Assembly (NCBI GenBank): GCA_002083395.1
Contig: LWDH01000047.1
Coordinates: forward strand, 42,139-106,138
DNA: 64,000 nt
From: Proteobacteria bacterium SG_bin4
GTDB lineage: Bacteria > Pseudomonadota > Gammaproteobacteria > Burkholderiales > Nitrosomonadaceae
Direction of reading: 5' to 3'
Positions 8,184 to 17,542 of this stretch are shown one piece after another (position 1 is the first letter of the stretch; each line of letters starts with the position of its first letter). A program made the translations under genes and the position numbers. Under the pieces are notes generated by a model. The model was not told the origin of the DNA. It did not search any database and saw nothing but the letters and a program-made list of their open reading frames with translations.

Positions 8184-9206
8184 ATGAAATTATCAGAGCT
8201 TTATTGGTATCGCATCACGCCATTACATTTGCTGTTATGGCCACTCAGCATTATGTACAGGTTTTTTATAGTGATCAAAAAAGCTTGTTATTGGTTGGAC
8301 ATCTGTCACACGGTCAAACTTCCGGTTCCTGTCATCGTTATCGATAGCGCCAGCGTTAACGATGGCGGCAAAACGCCTTTGTTGCTGTGGTCCGTGGATT
8401 GCCTACTGGCTCAGGGATTCTCACCCGCCATTATCACTCGGGACAATTCCGGTAATTCCAGTCTACCCGGACCAGTCGCATTCAACAATGATCGTCGTCA
8501 TTATGGTGCAAAGACTTTATTACTCGCTCATCATTGTGGAAAATCCTGTCCGGTCTGGACCGGAAGTGACAATGTAGCCGTTGCTAAAGCGATGCTTGAT
8601 GTGAATCCGTCTTGTAATGTCATACTCTGCAGCGACGGATTACAGGATTTCCGGCTCGAGCGCGATATCGAGGTGATTGTAGTTGATTTTAACGAGCAAA
8701 GCTTGGGTAATGGTTTGCAATTGCCCGCCGGCCCGCTCAAACTTAGCTTTAATAGTCTCGATCACGCGAGTTTTATTGTAACGAACAACAATTCTGACTA
8801 TCCGGATGATTTCATGAATCGGCGCAAAACCTACAACATGAAATTGTTTTATGAAATCGCTTATAAAGTAGAGAATCCTAAAATACAAAAAACGATTGCG
8901 GATTTTAGGAATGACCGGTTGCATGCTGTTGCGGATGTCGATAATTTTCCCTGGTTATACGAGGTTCTGATGAAAGCCGGCATTGATGCCGAGTTTCACA
9001 CCTGCGCGGAAAATCACCGGTTTATACCCGAAGACATCAATTTTCCAGAAGCCGGCATGGTGCTGATGCCTGAAGAAAACGCACTGCAATGCCAGGATTT
9101 TGCACATGATAAACTTTGGGCATTACCTTACAACGCTTGGGTCAATACAGAACTGCAGCAAGCTTTATTGAATAAACTCCGGAATGTATCGGCTCAGAAT
9201 AATTGA
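8184..9206 (+). CDS. LpxK-like protein with degenerate active site
   Basis: The 340 residues follow the LpxK (tetraacyldisaccharide 4'-kinase) plan from end to end: N-terminal membrane-associated helix, LPVPVIVI strand, KTP after the P-loop, a DGLQ block, and LGNGLQLPAGPL. The catalytic motifs are changed. The usual P-loop VGGTGKTP reads SVNDGGKTP (57-65), the GDE motif reads GAK (108-110), and DDGLQH reads SDGLQD (150-155). A true LpxK is normally encoded beside msbA, whereas this gene stands alone. The frame is open and full length, so it is not simply decaying. It may be a paralogue that binds lipid A precursors or regulates LpxK rather than phosphorylating. That role is inference. Confidence 0.75.
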   Translation: MKLSELYWYRITPLHLLLWPLSIMYRFFIVIKKACYWLDICHTVKLPVPVIVIDSASVNDGGKTPLLLWSVDCLLAQGFSPAIITRDNSGNSSLPGPVAFNNDRRHYGAKTLLLAHHCGKSCPVWTGSDNVAVAKAMLDVNPSCNVILCSDGLQDFRLERDIEVIVVDFNEQSLGNGLQLPAGPLKLSFNSLDHASFIVTNNNSDYPDDFMNRRKTYNMKLFYEIAYKVENPKIQKTIADFRNDRLHAVADVDNFPWLYEVLMKAGIDAEFHTCAENHRFIPEDINFPEAGMVLMPEENALQCQDFAHDKLWALPYNAWVNTELQQALLNKLRNVSAQNN

Positions 9207-9279
9207 ATCTCTAGGCTTTCTATTCTAGAAAATAGCTTCTGGCCAGGGGACCAAGCCAATTCCAGCAATGTATCCCGCA

Positions 9280-10518
9280 TCAATCGACTGACTCACCAAG
9301 CCGGTTGGCCCAACCGATCGCTTGCAGTTCGATATCCGCCAGTTCACTTAGACTTAGAAAACCTAGGCCATTCAAAAGTGATTGAATGGCCGTGACTTCA
9401 CCTTTTTCATTGGCTTCAACTAATTTTAGCTCTTGCCCTAGTCGCCCATCGCGGGTCAATAAAGCCTGGCTCATATCTTCCGGAATGCCCAGTTTGTCGA
9501 TGATTTGCTGCATGTCCATACCCAGCAAAGTATCCAGAAGCGATAATATTCCCACCATAAAAGCCCTTTCATGATGATTCTTATCATGCGGGCGCTCCGC
9601 AATTGCAATTAATTCCATCAACTTTCCCCGTGCCGCCGCTGTTTGCATCAGCGCATTGGATGCGCCGCCATCGGCTTGATCCGCGGTATAAAGCAGCAAT
9701 TGAATCCATCGTTGCAGTTGTTGACGCCCCAGAATCATGATCGCATGCTTGATTGAATTGATCTTTTGCGGCAAACCGTTCGCAACCGAGTTAACCATGC
9801 GCATCAAGTTATAACTGAGACCGGGCTGGTGTTTAAATTCTTTTTCCAGCTCCTCGACATCGCTATCACCCATCGCTAATGTCAACAACTTCAGCAGTGC
9901 AAGCTTTCCAGGATCAGCTCTCTTAACCGCCATAACTTCCGGTTTGGCAAAATAATATCCTTGGAACATTTGAAATCCTAATTGCCGGCATAGCGCTTCT
10001 TGTTCGCGATTCTCAACTTTGAGCGCCAATAGCAGTACCGGCCACCGGTTTAGATCTGAAACCAATTTTGTCAATTGCGGTTTTTCTATCTCCAGGACAT
10101 TGACTTTAACAACGCTAACAATTGGAAGCAGTTGTTCAATTTTGCTATTTATTTCAACGATATTATCGAGAGCGAATTGATAGCCTTTCTGTTTGAGCTC
10201 GTTGCATCGCGCTAGAAATTCCGCTGTGATCAATTCTGTCTCCCTGATTTCAAGGACAACATGCTTGGCTGGTAGCAAGCTGATGATGTCGCTCATTACC
10301 AATTCGGGGTTCGCGTTGACAAAACCACGCAGTTTACCTAACACATTCTGAATACCTAACTGGCAATAGGCGTTGATGATGACGTTGGCTGATGCCGATA
10401 AGTCATTCGTTATGGTAGCCGTTTCGTCCGTTTCTTCCTGCCTGAAAAGCAATTCGAACGCCACCAAGTTTTGGTTACGATCTAAGATTGGTTGCCGCCC
10501 AAGAAAAAAGCCTTCCAT
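9280..10518 (-). CDS. EAL/HDOD signalling protein with degenerate EAL domain
   Basis: This 412-residue protein has an N-terminal EAL-like domain (about 1-200) and a C-terminal HDOD domain (about 205-400), the CdgJ/YuxH arrangement. The EAL signature is FELLFR instead of E-A-L-x-R, and the usual DDFG is LDNI, so cyclic di-GMP hydrolysis is unlikely. Proteins of this type act through binding and affect motility in Vibrio and other genera. It is the last of a run of minus-strand signalling genes that starts next to the flagellin promoter. It probably tunes flagellar or biofilm behaviour. Confidence 0.85.
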   Translation of the reverse strand: MEGFFLGRQPILDRNQNLVAFELLFRQEETDETATITNDLSASANVIINAYCQLGIQNVLGKLRGFVNANPELVMSDIISLLPAKHVVLEIRETELITAEFLARCNELKQKGYQFALDNIVEINSKIEQLLPIVSVVKVNVLEIEKPQLTKLVSDLNRWPVLLLALKVENREQEALCRQLGFQMFQGYYFAKPEVMAVKRADPGKLALLKLLTLAMGDSDVEELEKEFKHQPGLSYNLMRMVNSVANGLPQKINSIKHAIMILGRQQLQRWIQLLLYTADQADGGASNALMQTAAARGKLMELIAIAERPHDKNHHERAFMVGILSLLDTLLGMDMQQIIDKLGIPEDMSQALLTRDGRLGQELKLVEANEKGEVTAIQSLLNGLGFLSLSELADIELQAIGWANRLGESVD

Positions 10519-10666
10519 CTATTTCCTCACAATTAACCTGTTGTTGCATTCAGAGCAAATCCGCTTATTATTTCTGGATACTTGGAAATCTCTTCCGCAT
10601 AGGAAAAATTACCACGAACCAGCATGAATAGCGGATTGTTTAATGGCGTTGTCTAGTGCGAAATTG

Positions 10667-11482
10667 TTATGCTAGCGCAGGAATTGCGCGATTTTTTCCG
10701 GTTCGCTTTGCTTGATAAAGTGCTTTATCAGCCCGGCTGATTACGGAATTCTGATGTTCGCCGAATGATCGTAGCGCCACGCCAGCACTGAATGTCACCG
10801 GCATTGATTGGTTATCGATTTGTATTGAGAGGCTCTTAGCCAAATTGTTTTGCAGCCGCTGGATAATGGTCAATGCATCTTCCATGACCACGTCAGGCAA
10901 TAGAATCACAAATTCTTCGCCGCCAAAACGGGCGACAATATCGGTAGGGCGCAAAGTTTCTTTGGCTACAGCTACAAAATTAATCAGAATACTGTCACCG
11001 GACTGGTGGCCGAGGTTATCGTTAATTTGCTTAAAATTATCCAGATCAATAACAACCACACCTAGCGACTGCGCATTCCGGTCAGCGCGTGCTGCTTCAC
11101 GAACGAACGTCTCATCCAATCCACGTCGATTAAACGCCCCGGTCATCTGGTCTGTTTGCACAAGCCCGCGTAATTGCTCGATCTCGTCTTTTAATGATTC
11201 AATTTTTTGCTCTGCTCGCTTAATTTGCTCTTGCGCCGCAAACACTTCATCGTTGGCTCTCAATCCTCTGGTATCAGACAATACCATATCAAGAATACGA
11301 ATGATTTCATCGGCATTTCGTGTTTTCCGAATCTGGTCAGCATAGTGTTCAACTTGCTTATAGTAATCTTCCGAATCAATCATAGGTTTTCGCTCACTTG
11401 TCATAGCATCCGTTGATTTAACCAGCCGCAATATCCTTTTTTGTCCTTGTTTGGTAGCTCCTTGCATCGCTATTCTCCTCAA
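10667..11482 (-). CDS. GGDEF diguanylate cyclase
   Basis: This 271-residue protein has a C-terminal GGDEF domain with the active loop GGEEF at residues 187-191. An RxxD inhibitory site (RPTD) lies five residues before it, so it should make cyclic di-GMP and be subject to product inhibition. The first 100 residues form a helical, partly coiled-coil region (EQIKRAEQKIESLKDEIEQL) without a recognised sensor or membrane segment, so the enzyme is cytoplasmic. It shares the coiled-coil plus GGDEF layout with the next gene upstream, which suggests relationship by duplication. Confidence 0.92.
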   Translation of the reverse strand: MRRIAMQGATKQGQKRILRLVKSTDAMTSERKPMIDSEDYYKQVEHYADQIRKTRNADEIIRILDMVLSDTRGLRANDEVFAAQEQIKRAEQKIESLKDEIEQLRGLVQTDQMTGAFNRRGLDETFVREAARADRNAQSLGVVVIDLDNFKQINDNLGHQSGDSILINFVAVAKETLRPTDIVARFGGEEFVILLPDVVMEDALTIIQRLQNNLAKSLSIQIDNQSMPVTFSAGVALRSFGEHQNSVISRADKALYQAKRTGKNRAIPALA

Positions 11483-11682
11483 ATGACCGCATTGAATGCC
11501 AGGCTACGCCAGTTCGGGGAATAATTCGTTGGATTGCGAAGGAGAACCCATTCCGGTATAGACTGCCATGTTCACAAAGTTAACAGACCCAAACCAGGAT
11601 GAATTGAATGAATAACAAGGGAAATCTGTGTCATTTGCAATCATAAAGCTTGTTCACATTATTAAACAATGCGTTATGCAGT

Positions 11683-13395
11683 CTATCCCGATATTAGGAT
11701 TTGATTCTTACCGCCTTTCTTTGCCCGATAGAGTGCTTCATCGGCGCGTTTGAATATAGCTTCCTGCGATTCACCCGGGCGAAGCTGCGCCACACCCGCG
11801 CTGAAAGTGATTAGCAAACGCTTATTTTCGTGCAAGAAAAATTTCTTAGTCAAATTCCGCCGGATTCTGGATAGAATTTGAACGCCCTCTTCAAGATTTG
11901 TATTGGGTAACAAAATGACAAATTCCTCACCACCATAGCGCGATACAACATCTTCCGGACGAGTGGTATCTTTGACCGACTCAACCAGATATACCAATGC
12001 ATCATCACCGACCTTATGCCCATGTGTATCATTCAATTGCTTAAAATTATCAATATCCAAAAGCGCATAACATAACGGCGCTTGATGCCGGAGAGACCGG
12101 GCGGCTTCCCGCTCAAAGGCACTATCCAAGCCTCTGCGGTTCAATATCCCGGTGAGATGATCTTCATGCACCTTTTCGCCCATCACTTGCAATTCAGTTT
12201 CAAGCTGATTGATTTTACTTTGCGCCAAACTGACTTCGGCACGCGCCGCCAAGAAATCATTACGGTAATTGGATGTGCTTTTCTGCATTTCCTTGGTTTC
12301 ACTCATAATCAATGCAAGCAACTGATTTAGCTCTTTAATATCATCCGTCTTACTGATTGTATCGACATAGTGCTCGAGCTTTACCTGATATCCATCCGTT
12401 GTATCGGTGAGTTCCTCAATATTGGTAATCAGTGAAGTCACCATTTTCTTCAAGGTCAACTTGGCTTCACTTAAATTGCTCTTGATAATTTCCTGCCGTT
12501 GCGTGATTTCTTCTAAATAACGCTCGGCCTGTTCTATCACTTGTGTATTTAGAGGCTTAGCAATTGTTTCTCGCAACTGCCCGATCCGGGTACCGATCCA
12601 TTGATCTTCCACCAATATTTCACCGGTACTGTCCATCAGCATATTCAGCAGCTTGAGCAAGCCTTGCTGCAATTTCCCTGCACCTTGATCATAATCCGCA
12701 AATTTACGACTAAAATCACGGAAAAGATTGATAAAATTCTCCATTTCCGTTTCGTTGCATATGCTTCGGAGCTGTCGCGCTAGCGCTCTCACTTCATCAG
12801 CCAAGTTTGCATCATCTGTCCGTTTTGCCACAATCTGCTCGAGCATTTCCGCTACCAATTCCCGCAACTGATCTGAGAACTGATTTTCCATCTCTCGTTG
12901 CCCCGATACAGGCTGCTCGTCCTGTGAATCCAGAGCGCTCAACCGGGAAGTTTGTGAGGAAGAATTTTCGGGGAGATCACTTTCGGGTAATTCGGTAGGC
13001 GCTACATTCAATTCTCCCCAAGAATCTACCAATGCCTTCAGTTTATTGTGTAGTTGCTCGGAATCTTTTGAGAATTTCGCAAGCACTCGTTTGACGCCTT
13101 CCCTTTTCTTGGCAATCGTTAGACTACCCTTCTTATTCTCTAATTGCTTTAACAACGCTTCCAGGGTATCGCCCCAAGCGGGACTCTCTGATACCGGGCT
13201 ATGCACCGGATTTGACGAACTTGCTGCAGCATTATCAGCAGGATCTCCATTTTTCCCGGAGTTGCCTGAAATCTGATAATAAAGCTTGAGATAATTATCC
13301 GGTGTTGGAGGAATTTTGAGCGCCGCTAGCTGACGTAACGTTTCGCGCGCGATAATAGTCGGATTAGATTCTTTAAGCTGATTCATAGAATGCAA
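11683..13395 (-). CDS. GGDEF diguanylate cyclase with long helical N-terminus
   Basis: This 570-residue protein has a C-terminal GGDEF domain with an intact GGEEF loop at residues 488-492 and an RPED inhibitory site five residues before it. The remaining roughly 400 residues are largely helical, with no membrane span. The first 35 residues (ARETLRQLAALKIPPTPDNY) resemble the short N-terminal region found in some soluble cyclases of beta- and gammaproteobacteria. It should make cyclic di-GMP in the cytoplasm. It lies between a NarL-type regulator gene and the second cyclase gene, all on the minus strand. A start three codons later is possible. Confidence 0.9.
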   Translation of the reverse strand: MHSMNQLKESNPTIIARETLRQLAALKIPPTPDNYLKLYYQISGNSGKNGDPADNAAASSSNPVHSPVSESPAWGDTLEALLKQLENKKGSLTIAKKREGVKRVLAKFSKDSEQLHNKLKALVDSWGELNVAPTELPESDLPENSSSQTSRLSALDSQDEQPVSGQREMENQFSDQLRELVAEMLEQIVAKRTDDANLADEVRALARQLRSICNETEMENFINLFRDFSRKFADYDQGAGKLQQGLLKLLNMLMDSTGEILVEDQWIGTRIGQLRETIAKPLNTQVIEQAERYLEEITQRQEIIKSNLSEAKLTLKKMVTSLITNIEELTDTTDGYQVKLEHYVDTISKTDDIKELNQLLALIMSETKEMQKSTSNYRNDFLAARAEVSLAQSKINQLETELQVMGEKVHEDHLTGILNRRGLDSAFEREAARSLRHQAPLCYALLDIDNFKQLNDTHGHKVGDDALVYLVESVKDTTRPEDVVSRYGGEEFVILLPNTNLEEGVQILSRIRRNLTKKFFLHENKRLLITFSAGVAQLRPGESQEAIFKRADEALYRAKKGGKNQILISG

Positions 13396-13485
13396 GAAAG
13401 AAGAAAATGAACATATTCAGATTACACAGTATTCGAAAAATATCGATTGCAACGCTGATATCTTGATTTCATCGATGATTTAAAG

Positions 13486-14118
13486 TCATTCAACCAATTT
13501 ATTCTTTATCGCGTAGCGTATTAATTCTGAATTATTCGATAACTTGAGTTTCTCAAGTAAACGCGCACGATACACACTGACTGTTTTCGGACTTAAAAAC
13601 ATTTCCGCAGAAATTTCAGAGAGTGTTTTACCCGCAGCGATAAAGCATAATGTTTGATACTCACGATCGGATAGCGTGGTATATAGCGGTTTATCAACAT
13701 CCATATTGATAATATTGGCCAATTCTTGCGCTACTGCAGGACTAACATATTTATCACCCGTCGATACCTGACGGATTGCTACTACCAATTGAGCCGGTGC
13801 GCTTTGCTTATTGAGATAACCCGAAGCCCCAGCTTTTAATGCGCGTATTGCAAATTCATGTTCGTTATGCATGCTGAGCATCAGTACTGCCAAACTTGGT
13901 TTGTCTTTTTTAATCTGTTTAAGAATCTCTATGCCATTCCTGTCCGGTAGGGAAATATCGAGTAACATGACATCAAAATCCTGTTGCCGAGCAATTTTAA
14001 TTGCTTGAAAACCTGTTTCCGCCTCACCGGTAACCTTGATATCATCAGTCTCGCTCAATATCTGCTTCAAGCCTTGACGAACAATTGCATGATCATCGGC
14101 TATCATCACGCTTATCAT
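13486..14118 (-). CDS. NarL/FixJ-family response regulator
   Basis: The 210-residue protein has a receiver domain with Asp8-Asp9, phospho-acceptor Asp54 and Lys104, followed by a LuxR-type helix-turn-helix (LSDREYQTLCFIAAGKTLSE and SPKTVSVYRARLLEKL). It is encoded 16 bp after the histidine-kinase gene on the same strand, so the two should form a two-component pair. Targets are unknown. Position suggests flagellar or cyclic di-GMP genes. Confidence 0.95.
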   Translation of the reverse strand: MISVMIADDHAIVRQGLKQILSETDDIKVTGEAETGFQAIKIARQQDFDVMLLDISLPDRNGIEILKQIKKDKPSLAVLMLSMHNEHEFAIRALKAGASGYLNKQSAPAQLVVAIRQVSTGDKYVSPAVAQELANIINMDVDKPLYTTLSDREYQTLCFIAAGKTLSEISAEMFLSPKTVSVYRARLLEKLKLSNNSELIRYAIKNKLVE

Positions 14119-14134
14119 GTAGACTCCCAGATTC

Positions 14135-15703
14135 TCAATGCCTTACAGCTCTTTTTCTTACTTTGGATGCTCCAGGTTGCAAGAACTCTGGATCATTTTT
14201 TGGTTCGATCGTATATTCAGATTGATAATCCAAATTTTCAGTAGGGATGAGGATTGTCACTTTGGTACCTTTCCCCGGTTCTCCCATAATGTGAAAATTC
14301 CCTTTTAATTGCTGGCAGCGCTCCCTCATTCCACGAATCCCAAAAGATTCATGTTTTCCCATATCGAGATCGGTAATTCCTCGACCATTATCAATTACTT
14401 CGAGCAAAACAACCTTATCTAACTCGACCAGTTTGACCTGTATATGCGTTGCGCTTGAATGTTTGGAAATATTTGTAAGAGTCTCCTGGAAAATTCTGAA
14501 GATTGCAATTGAGAGATCCGAATCTATCGAAATTTCATCACTGCTGCAGGACACCCGACAAACCATACCCGTCCGGTTGCTAAACTCTTTGGCTTGCCAT
14601 TGTACCGCCGCAACTATCCCACAATCCAGAATTCCAGGCCGTAAATCCAATGAAATCCTTCGCGTGCTATCGATCACACGATCAACGAGAGATTCAATGG
14701 ATTTTGCCTTCTGTTGATAAAATTCGATGGGTCTGGCTGCTGAATCCAGGAATGGAAATAACTCACATTTAATAGCCGTTAATGTCCCTCCGATATCGTC
14801 ATGAATCTCTCTTGCGATGCGGGCACGCTCCTGCTCTTTTACTTTTTGCAAGTATGAAGACAATTCTGCAAGTTGTTCACGGGAGCGGGCAATTTCACGT
14901 TCGGCAAGTTTATTGCGGGTAATATTAACCATGATACCATCCCATAGTGTCGCACCATCCGGCATTCTTCTGGGTGTCGCCCGCAAGCTGATCCACTTAA
15001 TATCGCTATCACCTTTAACTTGAATACACCCTTCCCAATTCCACGTTGAAAGTTGTTTGGCTGATATCATCATCAGTTGATCGTAGTAAACTCGATCATC
15101 CGTCAGAATCAATTCTGGAAATAAACCAGGATTGCTAATCAGCATTGATGGCGACAGTCCTAACAGAGTTTCGCTGGCATCGCTCACATATAAAAAACTT
15201 GCCTGGTGATTAGCATTCAATTGGAATTGAAAAACAACGCCCGGAAGATTGGATGTAATAGCCTGAAACAGTTCTTCGCTTTTTTGCAGTGCAGATTGTG
15301 TCGAAATAAACCGCTGATAATTTTCAAACTCACTGATGCTTCGTCTTATCACAGGAACTAATCTGGCTAGATCCGCTTTTGTCAAAAAATCATACGCACC
15401 CAATCCCATCAGATACTCGACTGCTTCATCGCTTACTTGATTGGATACAACTATCAGTAGAATGTCGGGTTTAATTCTTTTAACAATCCCAAGCACTTGC
15501 TTTGCGGTGAGTTGCGGCAAATTATTTTCAGAAAGAATTACATCCCAAGTCTGTGCTTTAAGTGCGGCTTCCAAATCTTTTATCGTATCGACACACGCAT
15601 ATTCAGCTTGAAAACCACCTTCAGCAAGGATCTCCAGAATCCGAATCACATCCTCATCCGAGGATTCTATCATCAATACTTTTAATGTCATGTCACGAAT
15701 CAT
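14135..15703 (-). CDS. Histidine kinase with degenerate receiver, PAS and HisKA_3/HATPase domains
   Basis: The 522-residue protein starts with a receiver-like domain (about 6-125) in which the phospho-acceptor aspartate is replaced by Glu59 (LSENNLP) and the N-terminal acidic pair is altered (ESSDED). A PAS/PAC region follows (about 140-265), then a HisKA_3 dimerisation helix with His301 in REIHDDIGG and a HATPase with the DNGRGI and GIRGMRER boxes. No membrane span is present. It should phosphorylate the NarL-type regulator encoded 16 bp downstream. An alternative start lies five codons in (MTLKVLMIESS). The glutamate may lock the receiver in a phosphorylated-like state; this is inference. 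Confidence 0.92.
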   Translation of the reverse strand: MIRDMTLKVLMIESSDEDVIRILEILAEGGFQAEYACVDTIKDLEAALKAQTWDVILSENNLPQLTAKQVLGIVKRIKPDILLIVVSNQVSDEAVEYLMGLGAYDFLTKADLARLVPVIRRSISEFENYQRFISTQSALQKSEELFQAITSNLPGVVFQFQLNANHQASFLYVSDASETLLGLSPSMLISNPGLFPELILTDDRVYYDQLMMISAKQLSTWNWEGCIQVKGDSDIKWISLRATPRRMPDGATLWDGIMVNITRNKLAEREIARSREQLAELSSYLQKVKEQERARIAREIHDDIGGTLTAIKCELFPFLDSAARPIEFYQQKAKSIESLVDRVIDSTRRISLDLRPGILDCGIVAAVQWQAKEFSNRTGMVCRVSCSSDEISIDSDLSIAIFRIFQETLTNISKHSSATHIQVKLVELDKVVLLEVIDNGRGITDLDMGKHESFGIRGMRERCQQLKGNFHIMGEPGKGTKVTILIPTENLDYQSEYTIEPKNDPEFLQPGASKVRKRAVRH

Positions 15704-15873
15704 CTGAGTTCTTCATCCATCAAAGCCGATATCATGTCAAATAATAATATTCACAATTAACTACCTGAATATTTTTTCGATTTTACAAAACAATCATACT
15801 TAATAACATACTTTATATCACGAATTCCCGTTATTAATTCAAATATTAGATATAAATCATGAAGGTAAATTCC

Positions 15874-15900
15874 TAAACTTTTCAAAACGCTTTCCGATAA
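15874..15900 (+). promoter_or_regulatory. Sigma-28 (FliA) promoter of the flagellin operon
   Basis: TAAACTTT (15874-15881), an 11-bp spacer and TCCGATAA (15893-15900) match the FliA consensus TAAAGTTT-N11-GCCGATAA with one mismatch in each box. The promoter stands about 103 bp before the flagellin ATG, so the mRNA has a leader of roughly 95 nt. Confidence 0.9.
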
Positions 15901-15957
15901 CTGCAAGCAACGGTGGTTGTATACCCTCTTGGATTGCGGGGCATGCCAGCGTATTAA

Positions 15958-15971
15958 AGGCAATAGTGCCT
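15958..15971 (+). other. Small stem-loop in the flagellin leader
   Basis: AGGCA-ATAG-TGCCT forms a 5-bp stem 20 nt upstream of the ribosome site AGGAGA (15991-15996) of fliC. It could protect the leader or influence translation. No known RNA family is recognised. Confidence 0.35.
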
Positions 15972-16002
15972 AAACTAAATAGTTGAAAAAAGGAGAACCC
16001 AA

Positions 16003-17454
16003 ATGCCACAAATCATTAACTCTAATGTCGCCTCATTGAATGCACAGCGTAACCTAAACACTTCACAAAATGCACTAAATACTTCATTAACTCGCTTATC
16101 TTCAGGCTTGCGGATTAATAGCGCCAAGGATGATGCGGCGGGTCTTGCAATTTCTGAAAGGATGACTTCACAAATACGCGGTTTAAATCAAGCTGTTAGA
16201 AATGCGAACGATGGTATTTCTCTTTCCCAAACAGCGGAAGGCGCATTAGGTGAAATCGGAGCAAACTTGCAACGTATCCGTGAGCTGGCCGTTCAATCTG
16301 CGAATGCTACCAATAGCGCTGGTGATCGCGCTTCGCTTCAAGCTGAAGCTGCGCAACTGAGCGCGGAAGTTACTCGTGTAGCCAGCCAAACTCAATTTAA
16401 CGGCTTAAACTTATTGGACGGCTCGTTCTTGAATCAAAGCTTTCAAGTCGGTGCTAATGCCAATCAAACCATCAACATTGCGTCGATTGCGGATGCGAGA
16501 TCCACTGCGTTAGGCAGTCACATTCTAACTACTAATGGTACCGCAATGGGAACAGCAACAGCAGCAGCTGCCGCTGCAGCTGCCAACGGTGTAGCGGTTG
16601 AAGCAGGTTTAACACTTGCCAATAATAAAGGCGTTACTGGTAACATTAGCTATGCGGCAGGCGATGACGCTAAAGCTATTGCAGCAGCCATTAATACGGC
16701 TGCTTCCGGTATCGGCATCACTGCAACCGCATCCAACAGCGCCACACTAGGTAATTTTTCGGGAACAGGCACTACTGCGTTGACAATCAATGGCAGTACA
16801 GTTTCTGCCACAATCACAGATGCCGCCGATCTCAGCGGTTTGGCTTCCGCTATTAACGGATTGCAATCCACTACCGGCGTCACCGCCTCATTCGCTTCTG
16901 CGACGGATAAATCGGTAATTACCCTATCAACCTCAGACGGTAGAGACATCGTACTGGCAAATTTCACCAATGGTACCATCACCGCAGATGTTACCGCCGG
17001 TGCAACCACAAGAACGCTAACCAGCGGTGGTAATGATTCATCAACCATCACAGGTACTGTTGAACTTACGAGTGCATTCGGACAAATCACTGCAGCGGGA
17101 AGTAACGCCACGGAATTTGGAGCCACCTCCAGTTCTTTTAACTCGGTTGCCACTTTAGATATTTCTTCTGCAACCAACGCACAAACAGCAATCAGAACAT
17201 TGGACGAAGCATTAAAATCCATTAACAGCTCGCGTGGTGACTTGGGTGCGATTCAGAATCGCTTTAGTTCGACGATTGCAAACCTGCAAACCGCATCGGA
17301 AAATCTCTCAGCTTCTCGCAGCCGGATTCAGGATGCTGACTTTGCTGCAGAATCAGCAAACCTTACACGCGGGCAAATTCTGCAACAAGCTGGTGTCGCA
17401 ATACTGGCACAAGCGAATTCACTTCCTAACAACGTACTCTCTTTGTTACGTTAA
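16003..17454 (+). CDS. fliC: Flagellin
   Basis: This 483-residue flagellin has the conserved D0/D1 ends: the N-terminus contains INSNVASLNAQRNLN and RLSSGLRINSAKDDAAGLAI, and the C-terminus has SRIQDADFAAESANL and a leucine-rich tail. The central part (about 170-390) is Ala/Thr/Gly-rich, variable and surface-exposed. A strong AGGAGA ribosome site and a sigma-28 promoter precede it, so it is a late flagellar gene. A hairpin follows before flaG and may set its high mRNA level relative to the downstream genes. Confidence 0.98.
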   Translation: MPQIINSNVASLNAQRNLNTSQNALNTSLTRLSSGLRINSAKDDAAGLAISERMTSQIRGLNQAVRNANDGISLSQTAEGALGEIGANLQRIRELAVQSANATNSAGDRASLQAEAAQLSAEVTRVASQTQFNGLNLLDGSFLNQSFQVGANANQTINIASIADARSTALGSHILTTNGTAMGTATAAAAAAAANGVAVEAGLTLANNKGVTGNISYAAGDDAKAIAAAINTAASGIGITATASNSATLGNFSGTGTTALTINGSTVSATITDAADLSGLASAINGLQSTTGVTASFASATDKSVITLSTSDGRDIVLANFTNGTITADVTAGATTRTLTSGGNDSSTITGTVELTSAFGQITAAGSNATEFGATSSSFNSVATLDISSATNAQTAIRTLDEALKSINSSRGDLGAIQNRFSSTIANLQTASENLSASRSRIQDADFAAESANLTRGQILQQAGVAILAQANSLPNNVLSLLR

Positions 17455-17483
17455 TAAACAAACATAAAGTTGCTTTAAAAACA

Positions 17484-17526
17484 GCTGGAAGAGCCCGGAA
17501 ACCAATTGAATCCATGCTCTTTCAGC
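17484..17526 (+). terminator. Hairpin between fliC and flaG
   Basis: GCTGGAAGAGC (17484-17494) pairs with GCTCTTTCAGC (17516-17526) with one G-T wobble around a 21-nt loop. No U-tract follows, so it is more likely an mRNA-stabilising or partial-termination hairpin than a full terminator. It would favour flagellin transcript over flaG-fliD. Confidence 0.5.
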
Positions 17527-17542
17527 AATAAGGAGTCGGATC

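Noticed and set aside
15757..15963. 68-codon open frame on the minus strand ahead of the flagellin gene
   Set aside because: It covers the sigma-28 promoter and leader of fliC, has no ribosome site and no family features.
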